The notes below the pieces were generated by a model. It saw nothing but the letters and a program-made list of their open reading frames with translations, searched no databases and was not told the DNA's origin. From Talinum fruticosum (lineage: Eukaryota; Streptophyta; Magnoliopsida; Caryophyllales; Talinaceae): 64,000 bases of DNA. Shown here in pieces: positions 36,735 through 48,507 of the stretch; position 1 is the first letter of the stretch, and the number at the start of each line of letters is the position of its first letter. The position numbers were made by a program, and so were the translations under genes. The stretch spans positions 5,133,001 through 5,197,000 of the forward strand of contig JAITYX010000012.1 of assembly GCA_021018815.1 (NCBI GenBank), written 5' to 3'.

Positions 36735-38100
36735 GTGGATTTAGGGCGGTCCGAGTTGAGGCGGATGAACGTGCGAGTGCACTTGCGCTGGTATGCTTGT
36801 GATGAAGTTGAAGATCCGGGTGGCGGCAGACTTGGTATGTATGGAACCGGCTCGGCTCCGAGTGGCCGACCTAGAAATAGGTCCTCCGAGAGGCTTATAC
36901 TCTTAGAACATGGCGAGAGGGGTGCTTCTTCCGGCTTGACCGATGCGAGCGTCCAACATCAGCGAGGTCTTCGACTCACCCGGACTACGATCCGAGCTTC
37001 TCGGTTCCGGTTGAGGAACTGCAGCACTTTGTTCCTCGGCTTCTTCCTTCTTCTCTCCTTCTTCCTCCTTCTCCTCTTCCTTCTCTTCTTCCTCCTTCTC
37101 CTCGAAGGAGCTACTTCAGCCGCAGACTTCTTCTTCTTCTTCTTCTACTGCCTCTCCGGAAGGACACTTGGTAGGGCTCGAGGACTCTTCAAACCTGTCC
37201 GAGTTGTCCGAGTCTTGAGTGCCTTCCAATGCCTCTCTTGGAGGAGCTCAATCATCTCCTTTTGTTCCATAACAAGATTCTTCATTTCGAGGAGCACATC
37301 TTATTGCTCTTGAATCTGAAATTAGGCCATTTTCTGGTTGATGGTCATGGATTAACGGACGGACTTGAAGGAGTGGAGAGTGTCCGGATTTCCGCGGACA
37401 CGAAGTGAGCTTGTCTATCGGTGCGGTAGATAAAGTAGCAGCTGCTTGGAGAGGGGACTCGAGGTGGAAGCACCGCCAGGTGGAGGAGGGAGTGAGAGAT
37501 GAGTCTCGAGTCTCGGTATATGGCGGAGGGGAAGGTTGCCTCGGTTCGAGTCGTGGATCCAAACACCAGGTTGGGTTTCGTGGTATCCATATCCAAGAAG
37601 CTCTTTTCTCGCCAATGATGATGGAAGCCTCGGACACTTCATTTGGGTCCGAGGGGAGCGGAACCTTGAATTGTTTAAAAACAAGGGTAAGAAGGGCTCC
37701 GAAAGGAAAAGGGGTGGATTTCTTTGACCGAGCTGGCAAGGTGGCCATCTCGCTCAATTATAGTGGGAAAGAGGTCTACGTTGTAGCCCTCGAGAATGTC
37801 GAACAAAGCTTTGAGAATCTTTGAGTTGGGATTCTCTTTGCTGGAGTGATGAGAGAAGAAAGTTCTCATCAGCAAGAAACACATAAGTCTAGCCTCTGTT
37901 TTCATCCGAGTCACGTAAAAGTTCTTGCATGACTCGGGGACTGCCTTGACATATTTTTCAAAGAACTCATCGAAACTTCATTGAAGGGGATGGGGTTGCT
38001 ATTGAGAAAGATAGAAGAGACTTTGAAAAGTCAATGGAGGAGAGAGAGATTTATATGAACCACGAGTGTTACGAACTCTTGAGATGATGATCCCCTTAGA
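36735..38100 (-). pseudogene. Extra 3' ORF of SIRE-3 (plant transposon-protein-like)
   Basis: Minus-strand reading between RNase H and the 3' LTR. One frame (37675-37914) has EARLMCFLLMRTFFSHHSSK; after a frameshift the frame at 37248-37757 has PFPFGALLTLVFKQFKVPLP. This resembles the (L/F)PFGxLLTxxFxxFxVxL pattern of the putative plant transposon-protein domain (Pfam Transposase_32 as I recall it), often found downstream of pol in SIRE elements. A Glu/Lys-rich acidic tract is encoded by the CTTCTTCC-type run at 37020-37150. The function of such ORFs is unknown; some were called envelope-like. Plus-strand frames over this stretch are shadows. Confidence 0.6.
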
Positions 38101-38394
38101 GTAAGAAAGGTTTGAATAGAACTCGACAACGAGTTATGGGTATATGAACTCACCGAAACATAGAAAGTTATATACGCCAGGTGGTTTTGATATGTTTCAA
38201 CCACAAAAAGGTTGTGGTTGGAAAGAACTTGTCATGCAACGTAAGATGTTAGGTGACTAGGATTTTGGAGGGATTAGAAGGACCCTCTTGGTTCTTGGTT
38301 CTAGGGTTCTTAGTTGCAGATCCTAGAAAGTCTAGAGCTCAACCACTCTTAGGCATGGTTGAGAAGTTTTAGAAGAAAGAGAGTGAACTCGAAG

Positions 38395-38430
<36 letters not shown>

Positions 38431-38840
38431 ATTGAGAGTGTTGAGAATGCTTGAGAGCTTAGATTGCAAGAGAGAGTACGCGAGAGTTTAGGTTAGCAGA
38501 GAGTAAAGTAGCGAAGTCAAGGAAAAGGGATGCTATTTATAACGAAGTAAATGTCCTTTAGTATTCGTTCTAACCAAAACCTCCAATGGTCGCCTCGGAC
38601 CGGTGTGTCTATCCCGCTCTCCAACGGTTAGAATTCCGAGTGTCTGTCTCCCAATGGCTAGTTCACTTATCGATGCGCGCAATAGAGAGAGAGAAAAGAG
38701 AAATTTTAAATGAAATTCTTGAAATTCTCCACTAATCTAGAGACGATTTCGAAGTTTGAAGTCCAATTTTCTCAACAACCGAGTCCGACTCAGTAATGTT
38801 TACGAGTGACTCAGCAATCACAAATAGATAATAACTCCTA
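38101..38840 (-). other. Non-coding spacer of SIRE-3 with (GA)n
   Basis: Between RNase H and the extra ORF, no frame of note. It holds a (GA)n microsatellite of 30 bases at 38399-38428 and nearby GAGAGAG runs (38690-38700). It may be leader or intron-like sequence of the extra ORF. Most of the corresponding stretch is absent from SIRE-5. Confidence 0.55.
38399..38428. repeat. (GA)15 microsatellite
   Basis: Uninterrupted GA dinucleotide run, with shorter GAGAG runs around it. Confidence 0.95.
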
Positions 38841-39560
38841 GCTTAGTATCACTGGGTCAATTGAACTAATTGTTATTAAGACAAAATAAAAAACATGTAA
38901 CACATAATCATGCAAGATAATTTCACTTAGAAGAACACATAATCATGCATTTATCATGCCAAGTTCATTCCTAATAAAACAAAATTGATCCTCACTAAGT
39001 AGCTTAGTAAAGATATCAGCTAGTTGAAATTTTATAGGAATGAATTCAAGTTCAATATAACCTTTCTCGAATGGTCTCTCGGAAAATGATATCCGACCTC
39101 AATATGCTTTGTCTTTGAGTGTTGGACTGGATTCATAGTGATACCGATTGCACTCGATTGTCACACTTGATTGGAATTGATTTGAATGAATTCTAAGTTC
39201 TTTCAAGTGTTGTTTGATCCATAAAATCCGAGCACAGACATGCTCCAGTCGCAATGTACTCAGCTTCGACCCTTGATAGAGCAACTAAGTTCTACTTCTT
39301 TGAGTGCCCGAGATATAAGGGATTGACCTAGAAAATGGCATGCTCCTGAGGTGCTCTTTCTATCAACCTTCTATCTAGCATAGTTAGCATCCGAGTATCC
39401 AGCGAGGGTCAGCTTCGAGTCTCTTGAGAACCATAGACCTAAACTACGAGTTCCTATAAGATATTTAAAAATTCTCTTCACCGCAGTGAGATGTGATTCT
39501 TTTGGATTAGCTTGAAATCTTGCACACGGACATACACTAAACATAATGTCCGGACTACTA
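38841..39560 (-). pseudogene. SIRE-3 RNase H
   Basis: Minus strand. Aligns in order with SIRE-5 61465-62110: both share the run ending TAACACATAATCATGC and the LVALSRVEAEYIA-like region near 39260-39300, which is copia RNase H. The DxADWAG-like part lies near 39390-39420 (AGYSDANYA on the minus strand). Several frameshifts. At 39560 the coding is interrupted by the plus-strand solo LTR and resumes at 44183. RNase H would remove the RNA template during reverse transcription. Confidence 0.75.
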
Positions 39561-40273
39561 TGAAGACTCGGACTCTAAATTTGTATCATTTTGACTATTA
39601 TCAAGGACTCGGTACAAACCTCATCCCTCCTAGGTTTTGATTACAAGTCATTTTGAGTGTTATAGAAACTATTGCATATGTTTTCATTCGATTCTAACCG
39701 ACTCATAAATCACTTTCTTGGACATCAATTAACACCGATGCTTCGAGTCACTCGGTGCAACAACCCGTCCCTAAGAACATAATTAACTTTTACATTAAAG
39801 ATTAGCATGAGCGCCTCCATTTCAAATTTTCAAATATTTTCATATTACACATGTGTATATACGTATGTATACATATATATATATATGTCAATGCTTGTTT
39901 AAAGTGCAGGAACCGAGATGATGACAACGACGACGCACGATCATTTCAATAAATTAAATTTTATCAGTAACTAGTGGCCTTAGTTGAACATGTTTAGATT
40001 ATTTATCCTAAACATTAATATTTTCATATAACTAATTTATTTTGAATTTTAACAATCCTTATACAAATGAAATTAATATAATTTTTGTAAACTTAACATT
40101 ATTAAAAATAAAAATTCGTAGATTAAGATAAGCTTAATGAGACAAATAATAATAAGCTTGGAGGATTAGAAAGTAGATGAGGATAAGGAATTGGATTAGG
40201 ATAAGTGCTAATGGGAATTGGGCCGAAGAACTGAATTAGGTCGATCGGCCCATTGAAGGAAAGCAAAAGGGAG

Positions 40274-40280
40274 TATAAAA
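40274..40280 (+). promoter_or_regulatory. LTR TATA box (Tekay-like)
   Basis: TATAAAA followed about 60-80 bases later by a CTCTCTCTTTCTCTCTCT tract, an arrangement typical of plant promoters and long LTRs. Likely the U3/R boundary. Confidence 0.6.
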
Positions 40281-41819
40281 GCTTAAAGAAACCTAAAATC
40301 TCTTATCATTCCTCAACCTAAATAGTGATAACTCACAAACCCTCTCTCTTTCTCTCTCTAGCCCCCGATGCCTACCTCCGAGCCCTTCCCGTCTTCACCG
40401 CCAACCGACAGACTTCGGCAGCATTCGGGTCGCGCCGACCGCCACCACCGGCTAGCCATCGGCACCATCACCATCACCTTCACCAACCTCCTCATCAAAC
40501 ACCCAAAACGCACCTCTTCCTTCACTTACCTCCACCGCCACCGCCACGGCTTCGCTCCGGCCACCCCTGGTTCGACACCACCATCAACACCACCGATCGC
40601 CATCAAAAACCCCAACCGCCAGCCGCCACCAAGAAATCGCCCTCCTTCACTCCCCTTGGTGTCCTATCCGAGCCACCGCCTGGCGCCAGCAACCACGCCT
40701 GCCACCGTCGGCTACGCCCGACCACCACCTTGTCACCATCCCAGCCATCAAACACCGAGTACACCATCGTCCTCACTCCCCTCTCTGCCCGAGTTTTGCG
40801 CTCGTTCGCCCCGATTTTGCCGTAATTTGGTCGCGGCTTGCCGGTTTCGAGCCCTGTCCGGCTACCTCCAACTTGACCGAGCACCGACGCCGCTTGCGAT
40901 CGCTTCGACCACCGGCTGTCTACTCTGTTTCGGTTCTCCCTCGATCTTCAAACCTCCAACCTTCAATAATCACAAAAACCCTCAAAAATTAACCCCTTCA
41001 CCTTGGCTCTTAGGGTAATTTTCGATTCGGTTCGTTAATTTAATTTCTTAGGATAATTTTCAAATTCAGTTCGTTAATTTAATTTCTTAGGGTAACTTTT
41101 CAGATTTAGCTCTTTTAATTTAAGTGTTTAAGTTATAATCGGTTATTCTTTTCCTGTTTGCGGATTAAGGTTTGATTGTGGTATGTATGTGATTGATTCA
41201 TGGAGTTAGGAAGATTTGGTGACAATTGATGATCTCTGGACATATTGAAAGTGAAGACAGATTATGTACAATTTTTGTATAAAAGACAGTCATGAATAAT
41301 GTAAGTTAGAAAGTATTACGGACTAATTCGGATGACCATTGGACCTAATGGTGAGATTAAGAGAAAAATTGAGGATGTTTTAAAGTACTCGAAAGGGTAT
41401 GGGAAGTCGAAGTAATATGGGAGATTAGCACATTACGGGAAATTAATTATGCCCTCATAAAAACAAAATAAGGTTAGAAAATAGGTGCATAAAAGAATGA
41501 ATAAAGGTAATTGCATAATAAAATAACTAATAACAGTAATTAAAAGTAAACATTTTCTTAATTTTAAAATAATTATTATCAATATCGCTTATTAATAGAA
41601 TTTTAGCAGTAAAAGGAGGAGATAATATCCGATGTTATCATAGACATATATTTATGTATGCATTTTATAAAAGGGAGATAAATAAACCTTATAGGTTAGA
41701 GATAACCTTAATATTATTTATTTAGGAGAAAACTGTGTATATTGAGGTAAAATATATATAAGAATGTATATATATTCATGTATGTATTTATAAAGAAAGT
41801 CTGCACATATATTTAAGGT

Positions 41820-41821
<2 letters not shown>

Positions 41822-41886
<65 letters not shown>
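41822..41886. repeat. (AT)n microsatellite, about 65 bp
   Basis: Uninterrupted AT dinucleotide run inside the Tekay-like solo LTR, able to form a cruciform and prone to length change. Confidence 0.95.
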
Positions 41887-41888
<2 letters not shown>

Positions 41889-44182
41889 CATGCATTGTAT
41901 AAAATAAGATAAATAAATCATATATAGATTAAAGATATCATTAGTATTCTTTAGTAAAAGCTAACTTTGTTAATTTTCATTTCAATTATCTTTGAAGTGA
42001 TTTAATAAATAAATAAGAAATAAAAAATTCAGTTTATTAATAAAACTTTTATATTTCTACTTAAGGTCATCGAGCATCGTGCGTTCATCCGGATTCTACC
42101 CAAAACGAAAAGAAGGAAGACATCAGCTCAAGGTACGTTCATTGATCGTGCCCTTCAATGTTTTATTTACAAATCAGGGCCGGATATGGCCGACATCAAT
42201 AACAATAAAGAATTATTTGCAAACAATATTTGGCACCATTAATATGGACCCGCCCATCAAATGCCATTATTTGGCACGCCTCAATATCGAGGTTGGTAAC
42301 ATCGTAACTATTAACCGCCTTCAACCGGACTATCCGATCGGTGCGGGTGTGTGCACATGCGTTTAGGGAAACCCGATGATGGTAAGGGATCCATTCGGAT
42401 AATTAATTAGCAACAATTTTACATTGTTCACTCTCCCTAATTTACAAATGAATTGAAATGCATGCGCTCAACTCAATTATTTCATAACATTTATTTTACA
42501 ACATGATAATGGGCGTATTGAGCTTCGGCTCACAATTCGAAAATACTTTTTGTTTTGTTTTAGGTAAAGATGTTGAAGGTATGAAGCAAGAGAAAAGTTC
42601 TGGTCGGGACTTAGAGGCTCGCAGATGGCAACCTTGTTTGGCGTATCAAGGGTTAAGTGTCATTATCATAGTTTACCGTAAGCTAGTCTATACGTGTGTT
42701 TAATCTTTGTATAAGTTATAATTCATACTTCATCATGAATTACTTGTTATTAGTGGCAAAGCAAGAGTAACCAAGGTTAAAAATATATATTGTTATAGCC
42801 TTGCCCTTTCCTCTCGGTAAGGCGGCTTCCGCTGCGCTAATCATCGCCTAGCGGTTTATTTAGACTAAAATCGGTGATTACGGGTTTGGGGCGTTACACT
42901 CGGACACCACTTAGATATATCACATGTTCAAACAATGTCTCTAACACTTTTAATCTAAGTTCGACTTTATATTCCGAGTTAAAGTGAATTACAACGTTAA
43001 TTCAACTTTCTAAGTCGACATGTTTGTTTGAAATGTATTTGTCTAGATCAAGTACTCATACGCTGATATTCTCTTTATAACTTGATCTTTTCTAAGACTG
43101 ACTCAAATGGACTTTGAGTGTAATGAATATTAGACTTCGAAAATTCCACTCGTCTAGGCCTTAGATAATCATGCACTTAATTGTCTTAATTAAATTATTA
43201 TCCGTGCTTAATCTTGGACCAAAGTATTTTATACTTTGAGAACCAAAATTTGTTTACTTTTGTAGGTTATCTAAATGAGGTTATCCTACTTTTGAAATAC
43301 AAAAGTAATCGGTTTCAAGCTATCAATCACCAGCAGACAAGGCTTTCCTACTTTTGAACTAGGCCCAGACACTATGTCGGGGTTGTCCGTTTCCAAAGCT
43401 GGAAATCTTCAACGCTAAGCTCAACGGTGGTTTCCACCCTACTTTTATACACCACCGGTAGATAGGGACATCCTAAGGAGTCGGGAGCTATTGCACAACA
43501 TTCACAACTCAACGGATCTTTTCTAAGCGACTAAGAAGAACCATTACTACGGTCACAAAGGACTTCTATTCGGAAAATAGTCATAACGGCTAATCTACTT
43601 GGTCATCTACAAATAGAAGCCAACTCTCAAGGCTTGAATATTGCTGAACACATTGCTAAAATTATATGTCTCTATATAATACTCACTCAATCTTCTACTC
43701 ACAACTCCTAGCTTGAAATTCATACTCTCGAATTGTAAAGTCTTGTAATCATTCGCATACACTTTCTTATTGTCTAAGTAAGGTCCCTTGACTAAGCTGT
43801 AAGGGTTAACTCAGCTCAATTGTCCTTAGTCTGTAAAGGTTACCTCGGTTAGGAAGTATAGATCGGATAAGGGAACTTCTAAGTCTAGGAAAATTCTGTA
43901 GGGAATTGTCTAAGGGAGCATTTACGGTTGAGTCGGTCTACTGTATTTTGTGGATTAAAAATAGTGGATTTGACTTAGTGCTTGGACTAGCACTGACCGT
44001 GGTTTTCTTCCCTAGGAGGGTTTCCACGTAAATCTGAGTTCATACTTTTCGAGTCCAATCTAGACTCACACAGTCTTGTTTATCGCTTTCAAGCTTTAAT
44101 CTTCCAAGTTTATTAAAATTTCCTCATCACCCTATTCACCCCCCACATAGGGTGACTAAGACTCTCCAAGAACAAACCTTCA

Positions 44183-45130
44183 TACTGGATATAAGATATA
44201 ACAGAGATCCAATTATACCTTCATAGAGTTTCGATCTACTTCTTTACCTTTTTCGTTTGAGTTCGGTTTCATGTTGCTACTCATTGGTGTTCGCTGCATG
44301 TTTTGCATCTTGAAGCTTGTACTTCTTCAGCAATTCCTTGGTATACTTAGATTGATGGACATTGCCATCCTTTTCTTGTTTGATTTGTAGACTAAGAAAG
44401 AAATTGAGCTCTCCCATCATGCCCATTCGAATTCCTGTCTCATTAACTCAAAAAATCTCGATAGAGATTTTCATTAGTAACTCCAAAAATTATATCATCA
44501 ACATAAATTTGAACACTAAGAAAGTCTTTGCCCTTGGTTTTTATGAAAAGTGTTTTGTCAATTTGACCTCTTTTAAAATCATTTTCGACCAAGAAACCGC
44601 TCGAGTCTTTCATACCAAGCTATGGGAGCTTGTTTAAGACCATAAAGAGCCTTTTGCAACTTGTAAACATCACTTGGAAATTCTGAGTTTTCAAATCAAG
44701 GGGTTGCTCAACATAGACTTCCTCTTGAATGAAACCATTCGGAAAAGCACATTTGACATCCATTTGATACAATTTAATATTCATGCTTGATGCAAATGCC
44801 AATAGGATTCTAATTGCTTCAATCCTAGCAACTGGTGCAAAGGTTTCCCCACAATCAATTCCTTCTTCTTGATTGTAGCCTTGAGCCACAAGTATAGTCT
44901 TATTTCGACTACCAACCTATCCTTATCCAATTTGTTCTTGAAAACCCATTTGGCTCCTATGACTAGGTGGTCGAAGGTCATTTGGTCGAGTCCGGACTTG
45001 GTTTCTCTTAAATTGATTAAGTTCCTCTTGCATGGCCTCTATCCATTCAGGTTCATTTAGGGACTCTAGTGCATTTTGGGTTCGGTTAATGATATGAATG
45101 TAGTGAATGCACACAGATTTTGTAAAGAAG
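44183..45130 (-). pseudogene. SIRE-3 reverse transcriptase
   Basis: Minus strand. The frame at 44620-44889 reads [19 protein letters not shown], then [19 protein letters not shown]; upstream VIGAKWVFKNKLDKD and EWIEAMQEELNQFKRNQV mark the N-terminal part. The catalytic box at 44494-44505 is an intact YVDD. The part at 44183-44480 covers the RT C-terminus and the link to RNase H, cut at 44183 by the solo LTR. Frameshifts separate the pieces. This is the best-preserved RT active site of the three SIRE copies here. Confidence 0.85.
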
Positions 45131-46400
45131 AGCGAGTTCTTACCCCACTTGTTGATGTCAAATAAGATGTTCTCGAGTGGGTGGCTCGAAACATATTTGA
45201 ATGTTTTACCTGTTCTCTAATTCACCAGATTTGTGGGTTGAACTGGTTGATCTTCGATGGTTTATTTTGATCGAGCTTGCTCATATATTTGACCTTCTGC
45301 ATTTTGAACCGGCTCTTGAGCTGGTTCGATCCGAGTCATGATATTCGAACCGCCTCATTCTCGAGCTGCTTTCCTTTGACTTTGTCCGAGCTCGGCTTTA
45401 GCAAGATCATCTTCAACATGACTCGACTTTCGGATCCGAGAACGTTGACTCACTTGGTTTTCCCGATCAATCTCATCAAGCACAACGTGGATGCTTCATC
45501 CGATCGAGCATCAAACTTAGTTAGGTGATCCTTACCATTACTGTGAACATAGCACTTCCATCCGAAGGGTTTGAAGTATGAGATGTTTGGTTTCTTTCCC
45601 TTGTAGAGTTCATATGGTGTTTTCTTCAAAATGGTTCCGATGAGGCATCCGTTCGAGTGTGTAGTTCGCTGTGTTGATCGCCTCGGCCTAGAAATAGTAA
45701 GGCGGATCGTGTTTAATCATCATTGTCCTTCCTATTTCCTCAAGAGTTCGATTCTTTCTCTCCACTACCCCATTCTGTTGAGGAGTTCGGGTGCTGAGAA
45801 GTTACGGGAGATACCATTCTTATCACAAAACTCTGCAAATTCCGAGTAATTGAACTCCCTTCCATGGTCGGTTCGAGTTCTTCGATCTAAGTCCGAGACT
45901 CTACTTGAATTTTCCTGCAGAGCTTACTGAACTCTTTGAAAGCTTCCTTTTTGTGCTTAAGAAAACACACCCGGGTAAATCGTGAGTAGTCATCAACAAT
46001 CACAAGTACATAAGATTTACCTCCGCGACTCTTTATAGGGATTTCACCACTTAAATCCATATGCAACGTTTCAAGTACTTTAGATGTGGAAATAGTTTTG
46101 AGAGATTTGAAAGATGATCTAACCTGTTTCCCTTTTATGCATGCTTCACAAATTTTATCTTTCTTAAAAGCACGGTTAGGTAAACCTCGACTAAACCATG
46201 AGATTCAAGCTTTTTGATTGTATGCATGCTAATATGACCTAGTCTACGATGCCATGTCGAAGAATCATCATGCAGAGATGCTTTTAAATAAGATAAGTTT
46301 TGACTTGGATCGAAAGAGGAATAGTGTAGGTATTACCTAATCTTTTACATGAGAGCTTAGTCTCTTTGGTGGTTGCATCGAAATATAATAATTTGTCCGA
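45131..46400 (-). pseudogene. SIRE-3 integrase
   Basis: Minus strand. Reads GISRNFSAPE then frameshifted sequence corresponding to the NFSAPRTPQQNGVVERKNRT core segment (45690-45840), then TPYELYKGK and FKPFGWKCYVHSNGKDHLTK (45530-45620), the conserved end of the copia integrase core. The zinc-binding part with the WHRRLGHV-like sequence lies at 46200-46300. The stretch at 45131-45520 is the Ser/Glu-rich linker to RT. Integrase would insert the cDNA with 5-bp target duplications, as the solo LTRs show. Confidence 0.8.
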
Positions 46401-46960
46401 GTGAACCTTACCTCTTGACCTTTGTCACACAATTAAGAGATGCTTGAGTAGATTGTACTTTAATCCCTTGACAACATAGACTGGGCTGACCAGGTTGTCT
46501 CCTTTTCCAATCTTGCCTATTCCAACTATCTTGCCCTTACTTTCATCTCCAAAAGTAGCTTTGCCTCATTTGTAATCTTCTACTCGGAAAAGAGTCTTGA
46601 ATCTCCTGATATGTGGTGTGAGCATCCATTGTCTAGGTACCAATGACCTTTTGTCTTTTTCGAGTTACCTGTAAGTCAAAAACATACTAACCCTTCTCAC
46701 TTCCTCTAGCGAACCCAGTAACTTCTTTTACTTGTGGTCCTTTTCGAGGAAGAAGACTCTTGGGAACCCAAATTTGAATGACTTTGGGTTTGGTCCGATT
46801 TTGAGTCTTTTGTCTACAAGACTGAGTCCGTGTCTCTTTCTTTTGAAAATCTTTTCTTTTATAAATAAGTGGAGAAGGTTTTCTCCTATAAACTGATGTG
46901 GGCTCAGTCCTCCTTTCATTTTTATGAATAAGACCATGCTCAGCCTTCTTGAACTTCAAG
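46401..46960 (-). pseudogene. SIRE-3 protease region
   Basis: Minus strand. At about 46610-46650 the sequence reads WYLDNGCSHHISG, the active site of copia aspartic protease with Asn in the Ser position of DSG. The neighbouring frame at 46687-46959 covers the basic region between gag and protease (HKNERRTEP, PKVIQIWVPK). SIRE-1 carries a different change at the same site (NSG), so the two copies decayed independently. Confidence 0.75.
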
Positions 46961-48490
46961 TTCTAGAATCCTTTTGAAAAGATCCGAGTAGGAATTAGAT
47001 TCCTCCTCTTCGTTAAAACCAAGTCCTTTCATTCCGAAGGAGACACATTGAGAGCCTAAAAGCATGTCAAGGTTTTTCGACGTTGAGTAAATTTCAAAAC
47101 AAGCTCTTGAGACTCATTGAGCTTTTGTTTCAAATGCTCGTTTTCTCTTCCGAGTGTCTCGGAGTCGGTCTCATTAGCTTGAGTACTAGTCTTGAGTTCT
47201 CTTGGAGTAAGTCTTAGTTTTTTCAATTCATTTTTCAAACCAATGCTCTCGAAGTGAGAGACTCAAGTTGTTCTTTGAATTGAGAAGAATCGGAATTGAA
47301 CTTTTCTTCCAAGTGTAAATATATTTAGTTAAGTCAACTTTAGAGAACTTGAGGAAGTATTCAACTACCAACCGAGGATTTGTCTCTTCGATTGTCCGAA
47401 CTGTCGAAGTCCGACTCGGATCCAGCTTCGACTCTGTTAGTGCCATCGGACACTTTGAGTCATCAAAATCTTCATCTTCTTCAAACGAGTCTTCATCATT
47501 CCACGTGGCTATCATAGCCTTCTTCTTCTTTCTGTCCCTCTTTCTCCATGGACAGTCTTTGATTATGTGATCTTTGCTGCCACATTCAAAATAGCCGAGT
47601 TCTTAGTTAAAGATAACATTGAAGGGGAGGAATATTTACCTTTTCTCCCATTTCTTGTGCTTCATCATTCTTTTGAAACCTCGAGTAATGAGTGTCATGG
47701 GATCTTCCTTTGAATATGAGGAACTCAGATTTTCTCCTCTACTTTCTTAGGCTTTCAGCGCAATGTTCTTTTTGGTGCCGACCTCGGTATCCTCTTCTTC
47801 TAGATGGATTTCATGGGTAAGTAACTTCCCAATCGGTTCGTCTCGCTTTAGTTGAGAAAGGTTCTAAGCTTCCTCAATGACTGTCACCTTGGGACCCTAT
47901 CTTCGTTGGGTAGAATTCTTAGAATTTTTGTGCACATTTCCTCATGGGAAATCTTTCTACCCAGAGATTTGAGATTGTTTGTAATCTCGGTGAAGCATAC
48001 AAACATCCGAGTGATGTTTTCTTCGGCTACATCTTGAACAGCTCATATTTGTGAAGATATTGACTTATCTTCGCTTGTCTCACTTAGCTTGTTCCTTTAT
48101 ATGTGTTGACAAGAGTGTCCCACACATCTTTAGCTGTGTCACAAGCTGACACTCTGTTGTATTCTTTTGAGCCGAGGGCGCACATCGAATGCTCATTGCT
48201 TTAAAGTTCTTTCGAACTTTTCTTACTCTTCGATGGTGTACTCGAACTTTGCTTTAGGCATACGTCTTGTATCTTCCATCTTCATTGGAATGTAACTGCC
48301 TTCTTGTATGATGTTCCGGACATCTTCATCGTTGTCCAGCAGAAAGCTTTCGATTAGCTTCTTTCAGTGCACAAAATTTAATCCTTTGAACTTAGGTGGT
48401 CCGTTGGAAGATCTTCCTTCACCAAACTCTTCGTTGTTCTCGACCATCCGATCGTTAGACCTTTGGATTGTTAGATCCTTTCCGAAAGGC
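46961..48490 (-). pseudogene. SIRE-3 gag
   Basis: Minus strand. A Lys/Glu-rich coiled-coil stretch (47056-47238: ETLGRENEHLKQKLNES) and the acidic DEDSFEEDEDFDDSK tract follow a zinc-knuckle region near 47550-47600. Upstream, about 47850-48250, lies the UBN2-like gag domain aligned with SIRE-4 49880-50280. The N-terminus is near 48440 (DRMVENNEEFGEG-type sequence) close to the PBS. Frameshifts and stops are frequent. Confidence 0.75.
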
Positions 48491-48492
48491 TA

Positions 48493-48506
48493 GGCTTTAA
48501 TACCAA
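48493..48506 (-). other. Primer-binding site of SIRE-3
   Basis: Minus strand TTGGTATTAAAGCC, two changes from TGGTATCAGAGCC (initiator tRNA-Met), two bases from the LTR end. It supports copia identity and fixes the LTR boundary at 48508. Confidence 0.75.
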
Positions 48507-48507
48507 T

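Larger units (their letters stand above)
39756..42898 (+). mobile_element. Tekay/Del-like gypsy solo LTR, 3.14 kb
   Basis: Begins TGCAACAACCCGTCCC and ends GGTTTGGGGCGTTACA (TG...CA). It is flanked by CTCGG on both sides (39751-39755 and 42899-42903), a perfect 5-bp target duplication inside the solo LTR above. No pol sequence. A TATA box is at 40274-40280, followed by a CT-rich leader and GC-rich DNA, which gives plus orientation. The GGGGCGTTACA end is what I know directly upstream of a TTGGTATCAGAGC primer site in Tekay-type chromoviruses, so the lineage is inferred. Its last 800 bp are the source family of the 13.3-24.8 kb array. The 139-216-codon Pro-rich frames at 40325-41018 are composition effects. 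Confidence 0.85.
39561..44182 (+). mobile_element. SIRE-family solo LTR, itself interrupted
   Basis: Plus-oriented LTR starting TGAAGACTCGGACTC at 39561 and ending CAAACCTTCA at 44182, with no internal region. It is split by the element at 39756-42898; the sum of its parts is about 1.47 kb. Flanks are TACTA (39556-39560) and TACTG (44183-44187), a 5-bp duplication with one change. Removing it restores a sequence colinear with SIRE-5 62100-62150. The TATA box reads CTACAAATAG at 43607-43616, where relatives have CTATAAATAG. Confidence 0.9.

Noticed and set aside
36735..37313. 192-codon plus-strand frame over the SIRE-3 extra ORF
   Set aside because: The Leu/Phe-rich part is the complement of the acidic Glu/Lys tract on the minus strand; the element is encoded on the minus strand.
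37405..37824. 139-codon plus-strand frame
   Set aside because: Shadow of the minus-strand extra ORF of SIRE-3, which has the family-like motif.
40325..41018. 166- and 216-codon Pro/Thr-rich plus-strand frames
   Set aside because: They overlap in different frames inside the GC-rich part of a solo LTR. Composition alone keeps them open.
41718..41921. 67-codon minus-strand frame of alternating Tyr and Ile
   Set aside because: Direct translation of the (AT)n microsatellite.
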